Of a DNA stretch of 23,020 nt, positions 1-7,835 are shown piece by piece (position 1 is the first letter of the stretch; each line of letters starts with the position of its first letter). A program made the translations under genes and the position numbers. Source of the DNA: Prevotellaceae bacterium UBA1720 (GTDB lineage Bacteria; Bacteroidota; Bacteroidia; Bacteroidales; Bacteroidaceae); the NCBI GenBank assembly GCA_002317475.1, contig DCIS01000058.1, positions 1 to 23,020 of the forward strand, written 5' to 3'. Under the pieces are notes generated by a model. The model worked only from the letters and a program-made list of their open reading frames with translations, made no database searches and had not been told where the DNA came from.

Positions 1-2
1 AC

Positions 3-266
3 AGACTTCCCAAGTCGTTCATGGCAGAGAATACAGTCTTTCTTCTGCTTACCGCATTGATACACAATTTCTACCAAACCATTATGAGCAGGCTTGACAC
101 CAAGGCCTTTGGACTTAAGAAAACAAGTCGCATAAAGGCTTTCGTCTTCAGATTCATCTCCGTACCAGCCAAGTGGATTATGACTGCAAGGCGATATGTG
201 CTGAATATCTACACGGAGAACGGCGCTTATGTCAAGCTACAAGAACTACCGAAAAAAGGGAGGTAA
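3..266 (+). pseudogene. IS1380-like transposase, C-terminal fragment (runs off left edge)
   Basis: The frame is open from the left edge, so the N-terminal part lies outside the window. The visible part begins RLPKSFMAENTVFLLLTALI and continues through FGLKKTSRIKAFVFRF, VPAKWIMTARRYVLNIYTEN and AYVKL. This is the pattern I know from the C-terminal end of IS1380-family DDE transposases (a helix rich in Phe/Leu, then a basic R/K-rich segment and LNIYT near the end). The natural end is expected within a few residues of AYVKL. The last eight residues (QELPKKGR) are a frame-shifted reading of the neighbouring recombinase sequence, so the coding end looks fused to foreign DNA. I see no terminal inverted repeat to the right. 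Family assignment is from memory of the motif pattern. Whether the element is intact to the left cannot be seen. Confidence 0.7.
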
Positions 267-480
267 GGTAGGACGAAAGAAGGGAAGCACAAAAACCAGG
301 GAGCAACTGGAGGAAGAATACAAGCAGGTTTTGAAGGAACTGCGAAGAGGAACGAGCATTTCCAGAACAGCAAAGCTCTGTGACACCTCTACAGCAACAG
401 TTGCCCGACTCAAAAAGAAATTTGGAATACAAAGAATGAGAGGACACAAGTCTATGACCTGCATCCTCTCAGTGTTGTAA
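229..480 (+). pseudogene. Serine recombinase/resolvase C-terminal DNA-binding fragment
   Basis: An 83-codon ORF whose residues 10-70 resemble the tail of Bacteroidota serine recombinases (invertase/resolvase family). It has a basic hinge (KKGGKVGRKKGS) followed by a helix-turn-helix (SISRTAKLCDTSTATVARLK, then KKKFGI). The catalytic N-terminal domain with the nucleophilic serine is missing: upstream in this frame there are stops, and the DNA is transposase C-terminus. The ATG at 229 lies inside that transposase, so it is probably not a native start. The ORF overlaps the transposase fragment by 38 bp in another frame. Most likely this is a decayed recombinase truncated by an IS or a deletion. 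A translated product could at best bind DNA. The last ~12 residues (GHKSMTCILSVL) may also be read-through beyond the original end. Confidence 0.65.
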
Positions 481-534
481 TATCCTTTGACCTATATCAT
501 CAATTTTCCCAAAAATGAAGATTTTTCGACCGTT

Positions 535-569
535 TTTGATGAAGTGAAGAAAAAAACGCCCTAACTTTG
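535..569 (+). promoter_or_regulatory. Putative Bacteroidota promoter for the 39-codon ORF
   Basis: TAACTTTG at 562-569 matches the Bacteroidota -7 consensus TAnnTTTG exactly. A TTTG at 535-538 could serve as the -33 element, although the 23-bp spacing is longer than the usual 19-21 bp. Transcription would start near 576, leaving a leader of about 45 nt, AT-rich near the start codon. Confidence 0.5.
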
Positions 570-620
570 CACCGTCGAAAGACAAGATTGTTTTTAAGGT
601 ATTATTTAAATTTTAGTGTT

Positions 621-740
621 ATGGCAAAGCATGTTAGAAAGTATGTAAAGAAGGCTGTTAAGAGCTATTGCAAAAACAAATATGAGTTCTATAAGCCATG
701 TTATGATGCGGGTGTTAACCCATTCATCCCATTCGTCTAA
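621..740 (+). CDS. Small basic peptide, 39 aa, unknown function
   Basis: ATG at 621 to TAA at 740. The product begins MAKHVRKYVKKAVKSYCKNK and ends DAGVNPFIPFV. The first 20 residues hold eight Lys/Arg plus a His and could form an amphipathic helix. Two cysteines lie at positions 17 and 27, the middle is Tyr/Phe-rich, and the C-terminus is hydrophobic with two Pro-Phe pairs. Net charge is about +7. There is no signal peptide and no membrane helix. A -7 box sits about 50 bp upstream with an AT-rich leader typical of Bacteroidota translation starts, and a MITE carrying a terminator-like hairpin begins 28 bp after the stop. I recognise no family. A short cationic peptide with a Cys pair could be a precursor peptide, toxin, antimicrobial or nucleic-acid binder, but nothing in the sequence decides between these. 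It may also be a chance ORF. Confidence 0.5.
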   Translation: MAKHVRKYVKKAVKSYCKNKYEFYKPCYDAGVNPFIPFV

Positions 741-767
741 TTGAAATTATTAATTTATAAATAAAAG

Positions 768-970
768 TGAGGGTGTATCAAAAGTCAGAAAAGCAAAAAT
801 GTCGCTGACATTTTGATACTTATATCAAGTAAACAAGCCGTTTTAGAGCTGTAAACAATGGTCTTTCCACGTTAATCTGCTCTAAAACGGCTATTTTTCG
901 TTAGTTTTCCAAAGTCAACTGACATTTTGATAGTACAAATTTCGTCTAACTGACTTTTGATACACCCTCA
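768..970. mobile_element. MITE-like element, 203 bp with perfect 21-bp terminal inverted repeats
   Basis: The left end (768-788, beginning TGAGGGTGTATCAAAA) is the exact reverse complement of the right end (950-970). No ORF of significance lies between. Inside are a 14-bp perfect inverted repeat (836-849 with 879-892), an 8-bp palindrome (796-803 with 807-814) and the motif CTGACATTTTGATA at 805-818 and 919-932, which resembles the inner part of the termini. Non-coding DNA bounded by long perfect inverted repeats fits a MITE mobilised in trans. GAGGGTGT...-type ends are familiar from Bacteroidota insertion sequences, but I cannot name the parent. I see no clear target-site duplication: flanks are ATAAAAG on the left and TGTTTTA on the right. 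Confidence 0.75.
836..898. terminator. Stem-loop followed by T-run inside the MITE
   Basis: A 14-bp perfect stem (arms 836-849 and 879-892) has a 29-nt loop and is followed by ATTTTT on the plus strand. It could end transcripts of the upstream small ORF, and its mirror lies 108 bp past the alaS stop on the minus strand. The loop is long for a classical intrinsic terminator, so this role is inferred. Confidence 0.35.
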
Positions 971-999
971 TGTTTTATCTAAGACAGAATAGCCGTTGC

Positions 1000-3615
1000 T
1001 TAGCAAGCTAACTCAACCACCTTGTTTACAGCATCCTGTATACCATCGGGGTTCTTACCACCAGCAGTAGCGAAGTGGGGCTGACCGCCACCACCACCCT
1101 GGATGAGTTTGGCAGCCTCGCGAACGAGTTGACCAGCAGCCTTTCCTGCAGCCACAAGGTCGTCGGTGAGGGCAACGGTGAGCGAAGGTTTTCCACCATC
1201 CACACCACCGATGACAATCAGTGTGTTCTCGGCGAACTGTGCACGGAGCTGGAAGGCCATATCCTTGGCAGCCTGGGCATCAACGGGAGCCACACCGGCA
1301 ATAACCTTGATACCATTCTTCTCGTATGCCTTCTCTGCCCATTCCTTCTTAATCTCAGCCACCTTCTGAGCCTTGAACTCGTCGATCTGCTTCTTCAATT
1401 CGGCATTCTCACCGATAGCCTTTTCAATGGTAGCCTTGAGGTCGGGAGCATTGTTGAAGAGTGCCTTGAGGTCGCCTACAAGGTCCTGAAGCTTGTCCAT
1501 TGCCTCCTCGACAGCCTTACCGGTGATAGCCTCGATACGACGCACACCTGCAGCTACGCTGCTCTCTGAAACAATGCGAACCATACCCAGGCGACCCGTG
1601 CTGCTGGCATGACAACCACCACAGAACTCAACACTGGTACCAAACTGTACGACACGTACCTTGTCGCCATACTTCTCGCCAAAGAGGGCAATAGCACCGA
1701 GCTTCTTAGCCTCCTCGATGGGTGTGTCACGGTGCTCCTGCAGGGGAATGTCCTGACGAATCTTCTCGTTGACGATATGCTCCACCTGGCGCAACTGCTC
1801 AGCAGTAACCTTCTCAAAATGAGAGAAGTCAAAGCGCAGATAATCAGGTGTTACCAACGAACCTTTCTGCTCCACATGACTGCCAAGAACCTCGCGCAGC
1901 GCCTCATCCAACAAGTGGGTACAGGTATGATTAGCCTCGATGGCATTGCGACGCTCTACATCTACGCAAGCCATAAACTCTGCCTCGGGATGCTCGGGAA
2001 GCTTGTTGACGATATGAATAGCCAGATTGTTCTCCTTCTTGGTGTCAAGGATGGTGATGGTCTCGTTGTCGTTGACCAAAACACCTGTGTCACCAACCTC
2101 ACCACCCATCTCACCATAGAAGGGAGTATTGTCCAGAACGACCTCGTAAACAACGCCCTTCTTCTGCTTCACCTCACGGTACTTGGTGATGTGGCAACTG
2201 TACTCGGTGTAGTCATAGCCAACAAACTGACTTTCAGCATCACCCAGTACCACCCAGTCACCCAGCTCACGCTGTGCGGCGTTACGGGCACGAGCTTTCT
2301 GCTTCTCCATCTCGGCATTGAAGCCAGCCTCGTCAACGGTCATACCGTTCTCACGACAGATCAACTCGGTGAGGTCGAGGGGGAAACCATAGGTATCGAA
2401 CAGGGTGAAGGCCTTCTCTCCGGCAATCTCATTCTTGCCCTCTGCCTTAGTCTGCTGCATCACACCGTCGAGCAGACGAATACCGGTCTCCAGAGTACGA
2501 AGGAAACTGTCTTCCTCCTCCTTCATCACCTTGCTGATAAGCTCGCGCTGACCCTCCAACTCGGGATAGGTAGCACCCATCTCCTGAATCAGGACGGGCA
2601 ACAAGCGGTACATGAAGGCTTCCTTCTGACCCAGGAAGGTATAGGCATAGCGTACGGCACGACGCAAGATACGACGGATAACATAACCTGCCTTGGCATT
2701 GCCAGGCAACTGTCCATCAGCAATAGAGAAGGCAATGGTACGAAGGTGGTCAGCGATGACACGCATAGCGATGTCTGTCTCCTCCTTCTCACCATACTTA
2801 GCACCTGCCAGTTCGCCAATCACCTTAATGATAGGCTGGAAGACGTCGGTATCATAGTTTGAATGCTTGCCCTGAATAGCACGAACAAGTCGCTCGAAAC
2901 CCATACCGGTATCAATAACATTCATCGACAGGGGCTCGAGGTGACCATCAGCCTTGCGTTCGTACTGCATGAACACGATGTTCCAGATCTCAATAACCTG
3001 TGGGTCATCCTTGTTAACAAGTTCACGTCCAGGCACCTTGGCCTTCTCCTCAGGGGTACGGCTGTCAAGGTGAATCTCCGAACAGGGACCACATGGACCT
3101 GTGTCACCCATCTCCCAGAAGTTGTCGTGCTTGTTGCCGTTGATGATGTGATCGGCAGGTACGTGCTTCAGCCAGAAACCGGCAGCTTCGTCATCACGAA
3201 CGAGGTTCTCCTCTGCGTTACCCTCGAAAACAGTTACGTAGAGATCCTTGGGGTCGAGCTTCAAGACGTCAACCAGATACTCCCATGCCATATCAATAGC
3301 ACCCTCCTTGAAATAGTCACCGAACGACCAGTTGCCGAGCATCTCGAACATGGTGTGGTGATAGGTATCGTGACCCACTTCCTCAAGGTCGTTGTGTTTA
3401 CCACTTACGCGAAGGCACTTCTGAGAGTCGGCACGACGACGGGGCTCTGGATCGCGAGTACCAAGGATGATATCCTTCCACTGGTTCATACCAGCGTTGG
3501 TAAACATCAGGGTTGGATCGTCCTTGATCACCATAGGTGCAGAAGGTACGATGAGGTGTCCCTTAGACTCGAAATATTTCTTGAACGAGTCACGGATTTC
3601 GTTTGCTGTCATCAT
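1000..3615 (-). CDS. alaS: Alanyl-tRNA synthetase
   Basis: AlaRS attaches alanine to tRNA-Ala in the cytoplasm and clears Ser/Gly mischarging. The 871 aa match the family's usual length. Domains in order: class II catalytic core (residues ~1-240, with RRRADSQKCLRVSGKHND at ~60 and the motif-3 region DTGMGFERL near 235), tRNA-recognition helices, an editing domain with the zinc-type site HTCTHLL (563-569) and CGGCH (665-669), and a C-terminal DHHA1 domain ending with GGGGGQPHFATAGG. All signature residues are present. The frame opens MMTANEIRDSF; the second Met could also be the start. A TAACTTTG -7 box lies on the minus strand at 3657-3664. The gene diverges from a MerR-like regulator. The MITE ends 29 bp beyond the stop codon. 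Confidence 0.97.
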   Translation of the reverse strand: MMTANEIRDSFKKYFESKGHLIVPSAPMVIKDDPTLMFTNAGMNQWKDIILGTRDPEPRRRADSQKCLRVSGKHNDLEEVGHDTYHHTMFEMLGNWSFGDYFKEGAIDMAWEYLVDVLKLDPKDLYVTVFEGNAEENLVRDDEAAGFWLKHVPADHIINGNKHDNFWEMGDTGPCGPCSEIHLDSRTPEEKAKVPGRELVNKDDPQVIEIWNIVFMQYERKADGHLEPLSMNVIDTGMGFERLVRAIQGKHSNYDTDVFQPIIKVIGELAGAKYGEKEETDIAMRVIADHLRTIAFSIADGQLPGNAKAGYVIRRILRRAVRYAYTFLGQKEAFMYRLLPVLIQEMGATYPELEGQRELISKVMKEEEDSFLRTLETGIRLLDGVMQQTKAEGKNEIAGEKAFTLFDTYGFPLDLTELICRENGMTVDEAGFNAEMEKQKARARNAAQRELGDWVVLGDAESQFVGYDYTEYSCHITKYREVKQKKGVVYEVVLDNTPFYGEMGGEVGDTGVLVNDNETITILDTKKENNLAIHIVNKLPEHPEAEFMACVDVERRNAIEANHTCTHLLDEALREVLGSHVEQKGSLVTPDYLRFDFSHFEKVTAEQLRQVEHIVNEKIRQDIPLQEHRDTPIEEAKKLGAIALFGEKYGDKVRVVQFGTSVEFCGGCHASSTGRLGMVRIVSESSVAAGVRRIEAITGKAVEEAMDKLQDLVGDLKALFNNAPDLKATIEKAIGENAELKKQIDEFKAQKVAEIKKEWAEKAYEKNGIKVIAGVAPVDAQAAKDMAFQLRAQFAENTLIVIGGVDGGKPSLTVALTDDLVAAGKAAGQLVREAAKLIQGGGGGQPHFATAGGKNPDGIQDAVNKVVELAC

Positions 3616-3656
3616 ATTATTTAGTATTTTTTCAATTTATTACATAAATTAGCACG

Positions 3657-3664
3657 CAAAGTTA
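3657..3664 (-). promoter_or_regulatory. Putative alaS -7 promoter element
   Basis: On the minus strand this reads TAACTTTG, an exact TAnnTTTG match, 42 bp upstream of the alaS start codon. No clear TTTG -33 element is seen at the usual distance. Confidence 0.5.
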
Positions 3665-3708
3665 CGAAATAATTCATAATTTATGATTTATATTTCGCAA
3701 TTATTTGC

Positions 3709-3716
3709 TACTTTTG
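3709..3716 (+). promoter_or_regulatory. Putative merR-like gene -7 promoter element
   Basis: TACTTTTG matches TAnnTTTG and lies 37 bp before the ATG at 3754. A TTTA at 3687-3690 is a weak -33 candidate. It sits back-to-back with the alaS -7 box, so the two promoters share about 50 bp. Confidence 0.5.
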
Positions 3717-3753
3717 CATAGTTTTATTCTCAGAAAGCACTTGATTAAAGAAT

Positions 3754-4101
3754 ATGGCAACAAACAACAGCGACAAATCCAAGATTTTTTACTCTATTAG
3801 TGAGGTAGCAGAGATGTTCGATGTCACCGAGTCGCTGTTGCGCTATTGGGAGAAAATGTTCCCCAGCATCAAGCCTCGTAAGTCTTCCAGAAACATACGT
3901 CAGTACACCGCAGAAGACATAGAGGATGTGCGCATAGTGCACAACCTTGTAAAGGTGCGTGGCATGAAACTTTCTTTGGCAAAAGATATTATCCGAAAGA
4001 ACCATCAAGGTGCCAAGGAAAGCACAGAAGTTCTGGAACGATTGCAGGCCGTTCGCAATGAACTTGATGCCATGAGAAAGGAACTTGAGATGATCAACTG
4101 A
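3754..4101 (+). CDS. MerR-family transcriptional regulator (small)
   Basis: A 115-aa predicted DNA-binding protein. Residues ~11-80 form a MerR-type winged helix: IFYSISEVAEMFDVTESLLRYWEK is the helix-turn-helix, KPRKSSRNIRQYTAEDIEDV is the wing with the characteristic R-x-Y-T-x-E-D-[IV] segment, and VRGMKLSLAKDII is the second helical pair. The C-terminal ~30 residues (EVLERLQAVRNELDAMRKEL) look like a short coiled coil for dimerisation. No Cys cluster or effector domain follows, so it is not a metal or redox sensor of the MerR/SoxR type. Proteins of this size are widespread single genes in Bacteroidota, and I know no assigned target. It is divergent from alaS and convergent with the RSH gene (34 bp between stops). 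Confidence 0.88.
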   Translation: MATNNSDKSKIFYSISEVAEMFDVTESLLRYWEKMFPSIKPRKSSRNIRQYTAEDIEDVRIVHNLVKVRGMKLSLAKDIIRKNHQGAKESTEVLERLQAVRNELDAMRKELEMIN

Positions 4102-4135
4102 AATTCCTTCCTTATTAGCTAGAGATATTTATAGG

Positions 4136-6409
4136 CTAACTGATACGAACGACAGAATCGATATCCTTCAGTTTCTTCAGGTCTCGGCAGATGACCTGTA
4201 CGTCGTCAACGTCATGCACTTCCAATTGGATCTCACCCTTGAAGATGCCATCTCTGGTCTCTATGAGCAAACGCGGAATGTTGACATTCAACTGCTGGGA
4301 CAGGATTCCGGTTATCTGATGTAGCACACCCACATGATCAATACCCTCCACATGGATGGTGGCAGGGAAAAACAACTTCTTATGGGTATCCCAGTTGGCA
4401 GCCAGGATATGATTTCCATCACTAGCTTTCAGTTTATTGGCCTTATTACACTGACGCTTGTGGATGGTGATGTGCCCCGTATGATCAAAATAGCCCAGCA
4501 CGTCATCACCGGGAATGGGCTTGCATATCTTACATATCTCATAATGCGAAATAGTCTCTTCGTTCAGGATCAGAGGTTTCTTGCGGTCAATATGAGGCAC
4601 ATTCACCTCCTGGGATTCTTCATTTCCAGATGACTGTTGCATATTATCCTCAGCCATCTTTCGTCCAAAGAACCTGAGATACTTTGCCCATCCACGCTTT
4701 CCGTGCCTCTCGTCTTTCAGAATAGCAAGGTCCCCATCACCCAGAATTACCCATTGATTTCCAATAGCTGTATACAGTTCCTCTCGCGTACGGATATCAT
4801 GAAGTACACACAGCTTGTCGACATTGATGCTGTTCTGTTCAATCTCTGCCTTATCCAGAAATTCCTTCAACATTGCCTCGCCCACCTTCTGCTGCTCTCG
4901 GTCTTTGCGCTTCAGAATATTCTGTATCTTGCCTCTGGCCTTGGCCGTAGTAACAAACTCCAACCACTCTTCCGAAACCTTCTGGTCTTTGCTCGTCAAC
5001 ACCTCCACCTGGTCGCCACTTTGCAATTCCTGACTCAAGGGCACCAGTTTATGGTTTACCTTTACACCCATACAGTGAGTTCCCACAAAGGTGTGGATAC
5101 TGAAAGCAAAATCAAGCGCAGTACTTCCTGTAGGCATTGTACGGAACTCTCCCTTGGGCGTTACCACAAAGATCTCTGAAGAATAAAGGTTCAGTTTGAT
5201 GGCATCAAGGAAGTCTATGGCATTTGGTTGTGGATCGTCCAGAATCTCCTTGATAGTACCCAACCACTTGTCCAGCTCACTCTCGCTGGCTTCTGTGGTT
5301 TTATCCCCTTCCTTATATTTCCAGTGTGCAGCAAAGCCATGCTCCGCCATATCATCCATTCGTCGACTACGGATCTGCACCTCTACCCACTGACCTTGAT
5401 TGCCCATGAGGGTGGTCTGAAGTGCCTGATAACCATTGGCTTTAGGGTGGCTAATCCAGTCACGGAAGCGCTCGGGATGTGGCTTGTAGATACTACTTAC
5501 AGTTGCGTATATCTGGAAGCATTCCGCTACTTCCTGACTAAGGTCTTCTGGATCATAAATAATACGAACCGCCAAAATATCATAGATCTCCTCAAACGAT
5601 ACACCCTTGTTCTGCATCTTGTTCCAGATGGAATAGGGAGTCTTAATGCGAGCCTTCATCTCATATTTGATACCCAGGCTGTCCAGTTTCTCACGGATGG
5701 GAGTGGTAAAGTCATCAAAGATATTATGAAGATGATTGTCAACAGAGAGCAGGCGCGCCTTGATTGACTGGAATTCCTCGGGATGCTCATAACGGAAACT
5801 GAGGTTCTCAAGCTCCTCTTTTATCTTATTCAGACCAAGCCTATGAGCCAACGGCGCATAGATGTAGAGCGTCTCACCAGCAATCTTATATTGCTTGTTG
5901 GGCAACTGACTGCCCAAAGTGCGCATGTTATGCAAACGGTCGCTTATCTTAATGAGTATCACACGGATATCCTCACTCATCGTAAGCAACAATTTCTTGA
6001 AGGACTCAGCTTGAACAGATGCCTTGTCACCAAAGATACCACCAGAGATCTTGGTCAGGCCGTCAACAATCTGGGCTATCTTAGGGCCGAAGATATTCTG
6101 GATATCCTCCACCGTGTAATCAGTATCCTCCACCACATCATGAAGCAACGCCGAGCAGATACTCGTACTTCCAAGACCAATCTCAGTACAAGCAATCTGA
6201 GCCACAGCTATGGGGTGCATGATGTATGGTTCACCGCTCAATCGACGCACGCCTTTATGAGCCTGGCGCGCAAAGTGAAAAGCCTTGTCGATAATCTCGA
6301 CATGCTTTCTGTGGTGGGAGTTCAAATAACTTTCTACAAGATGCTGATAGGCCTCATCCACCATGCGGTCATCTGCCTCTTCCCTAATTTGCTGCTCAGT
6401 CTTTTCCAT
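4136..6409 (-). CDS. Long RelA/SpoT homologue, (p)ppGpp synthetase/hydrolase
   Basis: A 757-aa cytoplasmic stringent-response enzyme with the full long-RSH layout. HD hydrolase domain: H51, H65, H90-D91, E94-D95 and N161 in DRLHNMRTL, all expected metal or substrate residues. Synthetase domain ~240-365: RIKTPYSIWNKM, D278 in YDILAVRI, and the catalytic E343 in VEVQIRS. TGS domain ~412-475, a Cys-containing conserved region (CKICKP, then RQC), and a C-terminal ACT domain ~685-757. RFRD at 314-317 corresponds to the RxKD-type motif of bifunctional Rel/SpoT rather than the ExDD of RelA. The segment usually read as NGYQSLHT is NGYQALQT, so the conserved His is Gln331. The hydrolase looks intact; the synthetase probably works but may be altered. 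It is the last gene of the parA-parB operon, 31 bp after the lytic transglycosylase. Confidence 0.95.
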   Translation of the reverse strand: MEKTEQQIREEADDRMVDEAYQHLVESYLNSHHRKHVEIIDKAFHFARQAHKGVRRLSGEPYIMHPIAVAQIACTEIGLGSTSICSALLHDVVEDTDYTVEDIQNIFGPKIAQIVDGLTKISGGIFGDKASVQAESFKKLLLTMSEDIRVILIKISDRLHNMRTLGSQLPNKQYKIAGETLYIYAPLAHRLGLNKIKEELENLSFRYEHPEEFQSIKARLLSVDNHLHNIFDDFTTPIREKLDSLGIKYEMKARIKTPYSIWNKMQNKGVSFEEIYDILAVRIIYDPEDLSQEVAECFQIYATVSSIYKPHPERFRDWISHPKANGYQALQTTLMGNQGQWVEVQIRSRRMDDMAEHGFAAHWKYKEGDKTTEASESELDKWLGTIKEILDDPQPNAIDFLDAIKLNLYSSEIFVVTPKGEFRTMPTGSTALDFAFSIHTFVGTHCMGVKVNHKLVPLSQELQSGDQVEVLTSKDQKVSEEWLEFVTTAKARGKIQNILKRKDREQQKVGEAMLKEFLDKAEIEQNSINVDKLCVLHDIRTREELYTAIGNQWVILGDGDLAILKDERHGKRGWAKYLRFFGRKMAEDNMQQSSGNEESQEVNVPHIDRKKPLILNEETISHYEICKICKPIPGDDVLGYFDHTGHITIHKRQCNKANKLKASDGNHILAANWDTHKKLFFPATIHVEGIDHVGVLHQITGILSQQLNVNIPRLLIETRDGIFKGEIQLEVHDVDDVQVICRDLKKLKDIDSVVRIS

Positions 6410-6440
6410 ACCTTATTATATATAAGGGTATTGAGGATTC

Positions 6441-7745
6441 TTAATTAACCTTCAGTTTCTGTCCGGCACGAATGTTAGTTCCACGCAACCCATTCAGTCG
6501 CTGCAATTTAGACACCGTGGTATGGTAACGCTGGGCCAAGGCACCCAAGTTGTCACCACTCTTCACCGTAATCGTCTTGCCGCCACTACTCTTGCTCTTG
6601 CTTGAAGTGCTCTTTGCGGTTGTTTCCGATGCAAGAGAAACCTCCTTACGATTCTTAAACAACTCGTTTGAGCGATAATTGTAGATACTGTCACCAGCCT
6701 CAAGGAAAGCATTGACGGCAGTCGTTGGCAGTTTCAGGGTACACGCATGAGAAGCACCTGGGATCAAATCCGTACGGTACTGAGGATTCAGAGCCTTCAG
6801 TTCCTCCTTCTCGATGTGGCAGATATTGACCAACTGGTCCATGTGCAGGTCCTTATTTACCATGATAGTGTCAGTAGCCACAGGGAGACGTGTGTTTACG
6901 GGACAGATATTGTGGTCACAATAGTAGTTCATAATGTAGTTGGCCGCAATAAAAGCGGGCACATAGCCCTGAGTCTCCTTGGGCAAGTACTTGTATATCG
7001 TCCAGTAATCCTTCTCACCCCCAGCACGTTTGATTGCCTTGTTGATATTGCCTGGCCCGCAATTGTAACTAGCAATGACCAAGGTCCAGTCACCGAAGAT
7101 GTCGTATAGATCCTTTAGATAATGGGCAGCAGCATAACTGGCCTTGATAGGGTCGCGGCGCTCGTCGATGAGACTGGTAACCTCCAGTCCATACTGCTTA
7201 CCAGTAGTAATCATGAACTGCCACAAGCCAGCAGCACCTACACGAGAGGTGGCACCAGGGTTCAAGGCGCTCTCAATGATGGGCAGATACTTCAGTTCCA
7301 GAGGTATTTGATAACTCTCCAATGCCTCCTCGAAGATGGGATTATAGAAGTTGCTGGCACCGAGCATCAACGAGACACTATTGCGCAAGCGACCCGCATA
7401 TCGGTCAATGTACTGGCGCACCACATCGTTATAGGGCATCTCCACGACATTGGGCAGATGCGAAAGGCGAGTGATGTACTCCTCCTTGGTGTATTCGGGA
7501 TTCTCCTTACTAGGCTCACAAGACTCATCGAAGGTTAGATAATTGCGTGAGGCCCATTCATTCAGGAGACTGTCAGTCTCACTGTCAGTCATTCCCTCGG
7601 GCAGTACCAATTCATCTCCACTTTCTGTGGCTTGTTCCACCTCTTCATCGTCATTTTCGTCGTCTACAACAGCCTGGGCTTGCATTCCGGTGGTGCAACA
7701 CCAGACGGAAAGACCCAATAGCATTATTCTCCAAGTATGTGTCAT
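6441..7745 (-). CDS. LysM-containing lytic transglycosylase (MltD type)
   Basis: A 434-aa protein that should cut peptidoglycan glycan strands, forming 1,6-anhydro-MurNAc ends, in the periplasm. An N-terminal signal peptide (hydrophobic MLLGLSVWCC, probable cut near AQA at ~25) is followed by an acidic stretch (~27-45). The family-1 SLT domain spans ~140-260: catalytic Glu158 in LPIIESALNP, then GAAGLWQFM (171-178) and ASYNCGPGNI (~225-234). A Ser/Lys-rich linker leads to one clear C-terminal LysM repeat (~391-434, VKSGDNLGALAQRYHTTVSK...LRAGQKLKV-like). MltD proteins often have two or more LysM repeats; only one is clear here. It lies 90 bp after the DUF5683 gene and 31 bp before the RSH gene, in the conserved par operon. 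Confidence 0.93.
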   Translation of the reverse strand: MTHTWRIMLLGLSVWCCTTGMQAQAVVDDENDDEEVEQATESGDELVLPEGMTDSETDSLLNEWASRNYLTFDESCEPSKENPEYTKEEYITRLSHLPNVVEMPYNDVVRQYIDRYAGRLRNSVSLMLGASNFYNPIFEEALESYQIPLELKYLPIIESALNPGATSRVGAAGLWQFMITTGKQYGLEVTSLIDERRDPIKASYAAAHYLKDLYDIFGDWTLVIASYNCGPGNINKAIKRAGGEKDYWTIYKYLPKETQGYVPAFIAANYIMNYYCDHNICPVNTRLPVATDTIMVNKDLHMDQLVNICHIEKEELKALNPQYRTDLIPGASHACTLKLPTTAVNAFLEAGDSIYNYRSNELFKNRKEVSLASETTAKSTSSKSKSSGGKTITVKSGDNLGALAQRYHTTVSKLQRLNGLRGTNIRAGQKLKVN

Positions 7746-7835
7746 TATATATTTTTAGTCGTTTTGTTTGTTTTGTCGTTTGGGCATTGGGATGTTATGT
7801 TGTGGGAGGCTGTTCCCTATCCCTTTCATTTCCTA

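Noticed and set aside
1609..2862. A 417-codon open frame on the plus strand, and a 253-codon one at 2863-3624
   Set aside because: Both are antisense to alaS, whose protein is complete with all motifs. The products are low-complexity Leu/Thr-rich shadows of its codon pattern.
7746..7835. Possible gene or regulatory RNA between the DUF5683 and lytic transglycosylase genes
   Set aside because: The 90 bp show no promoter box, strong hairpin or ORF with coding character.
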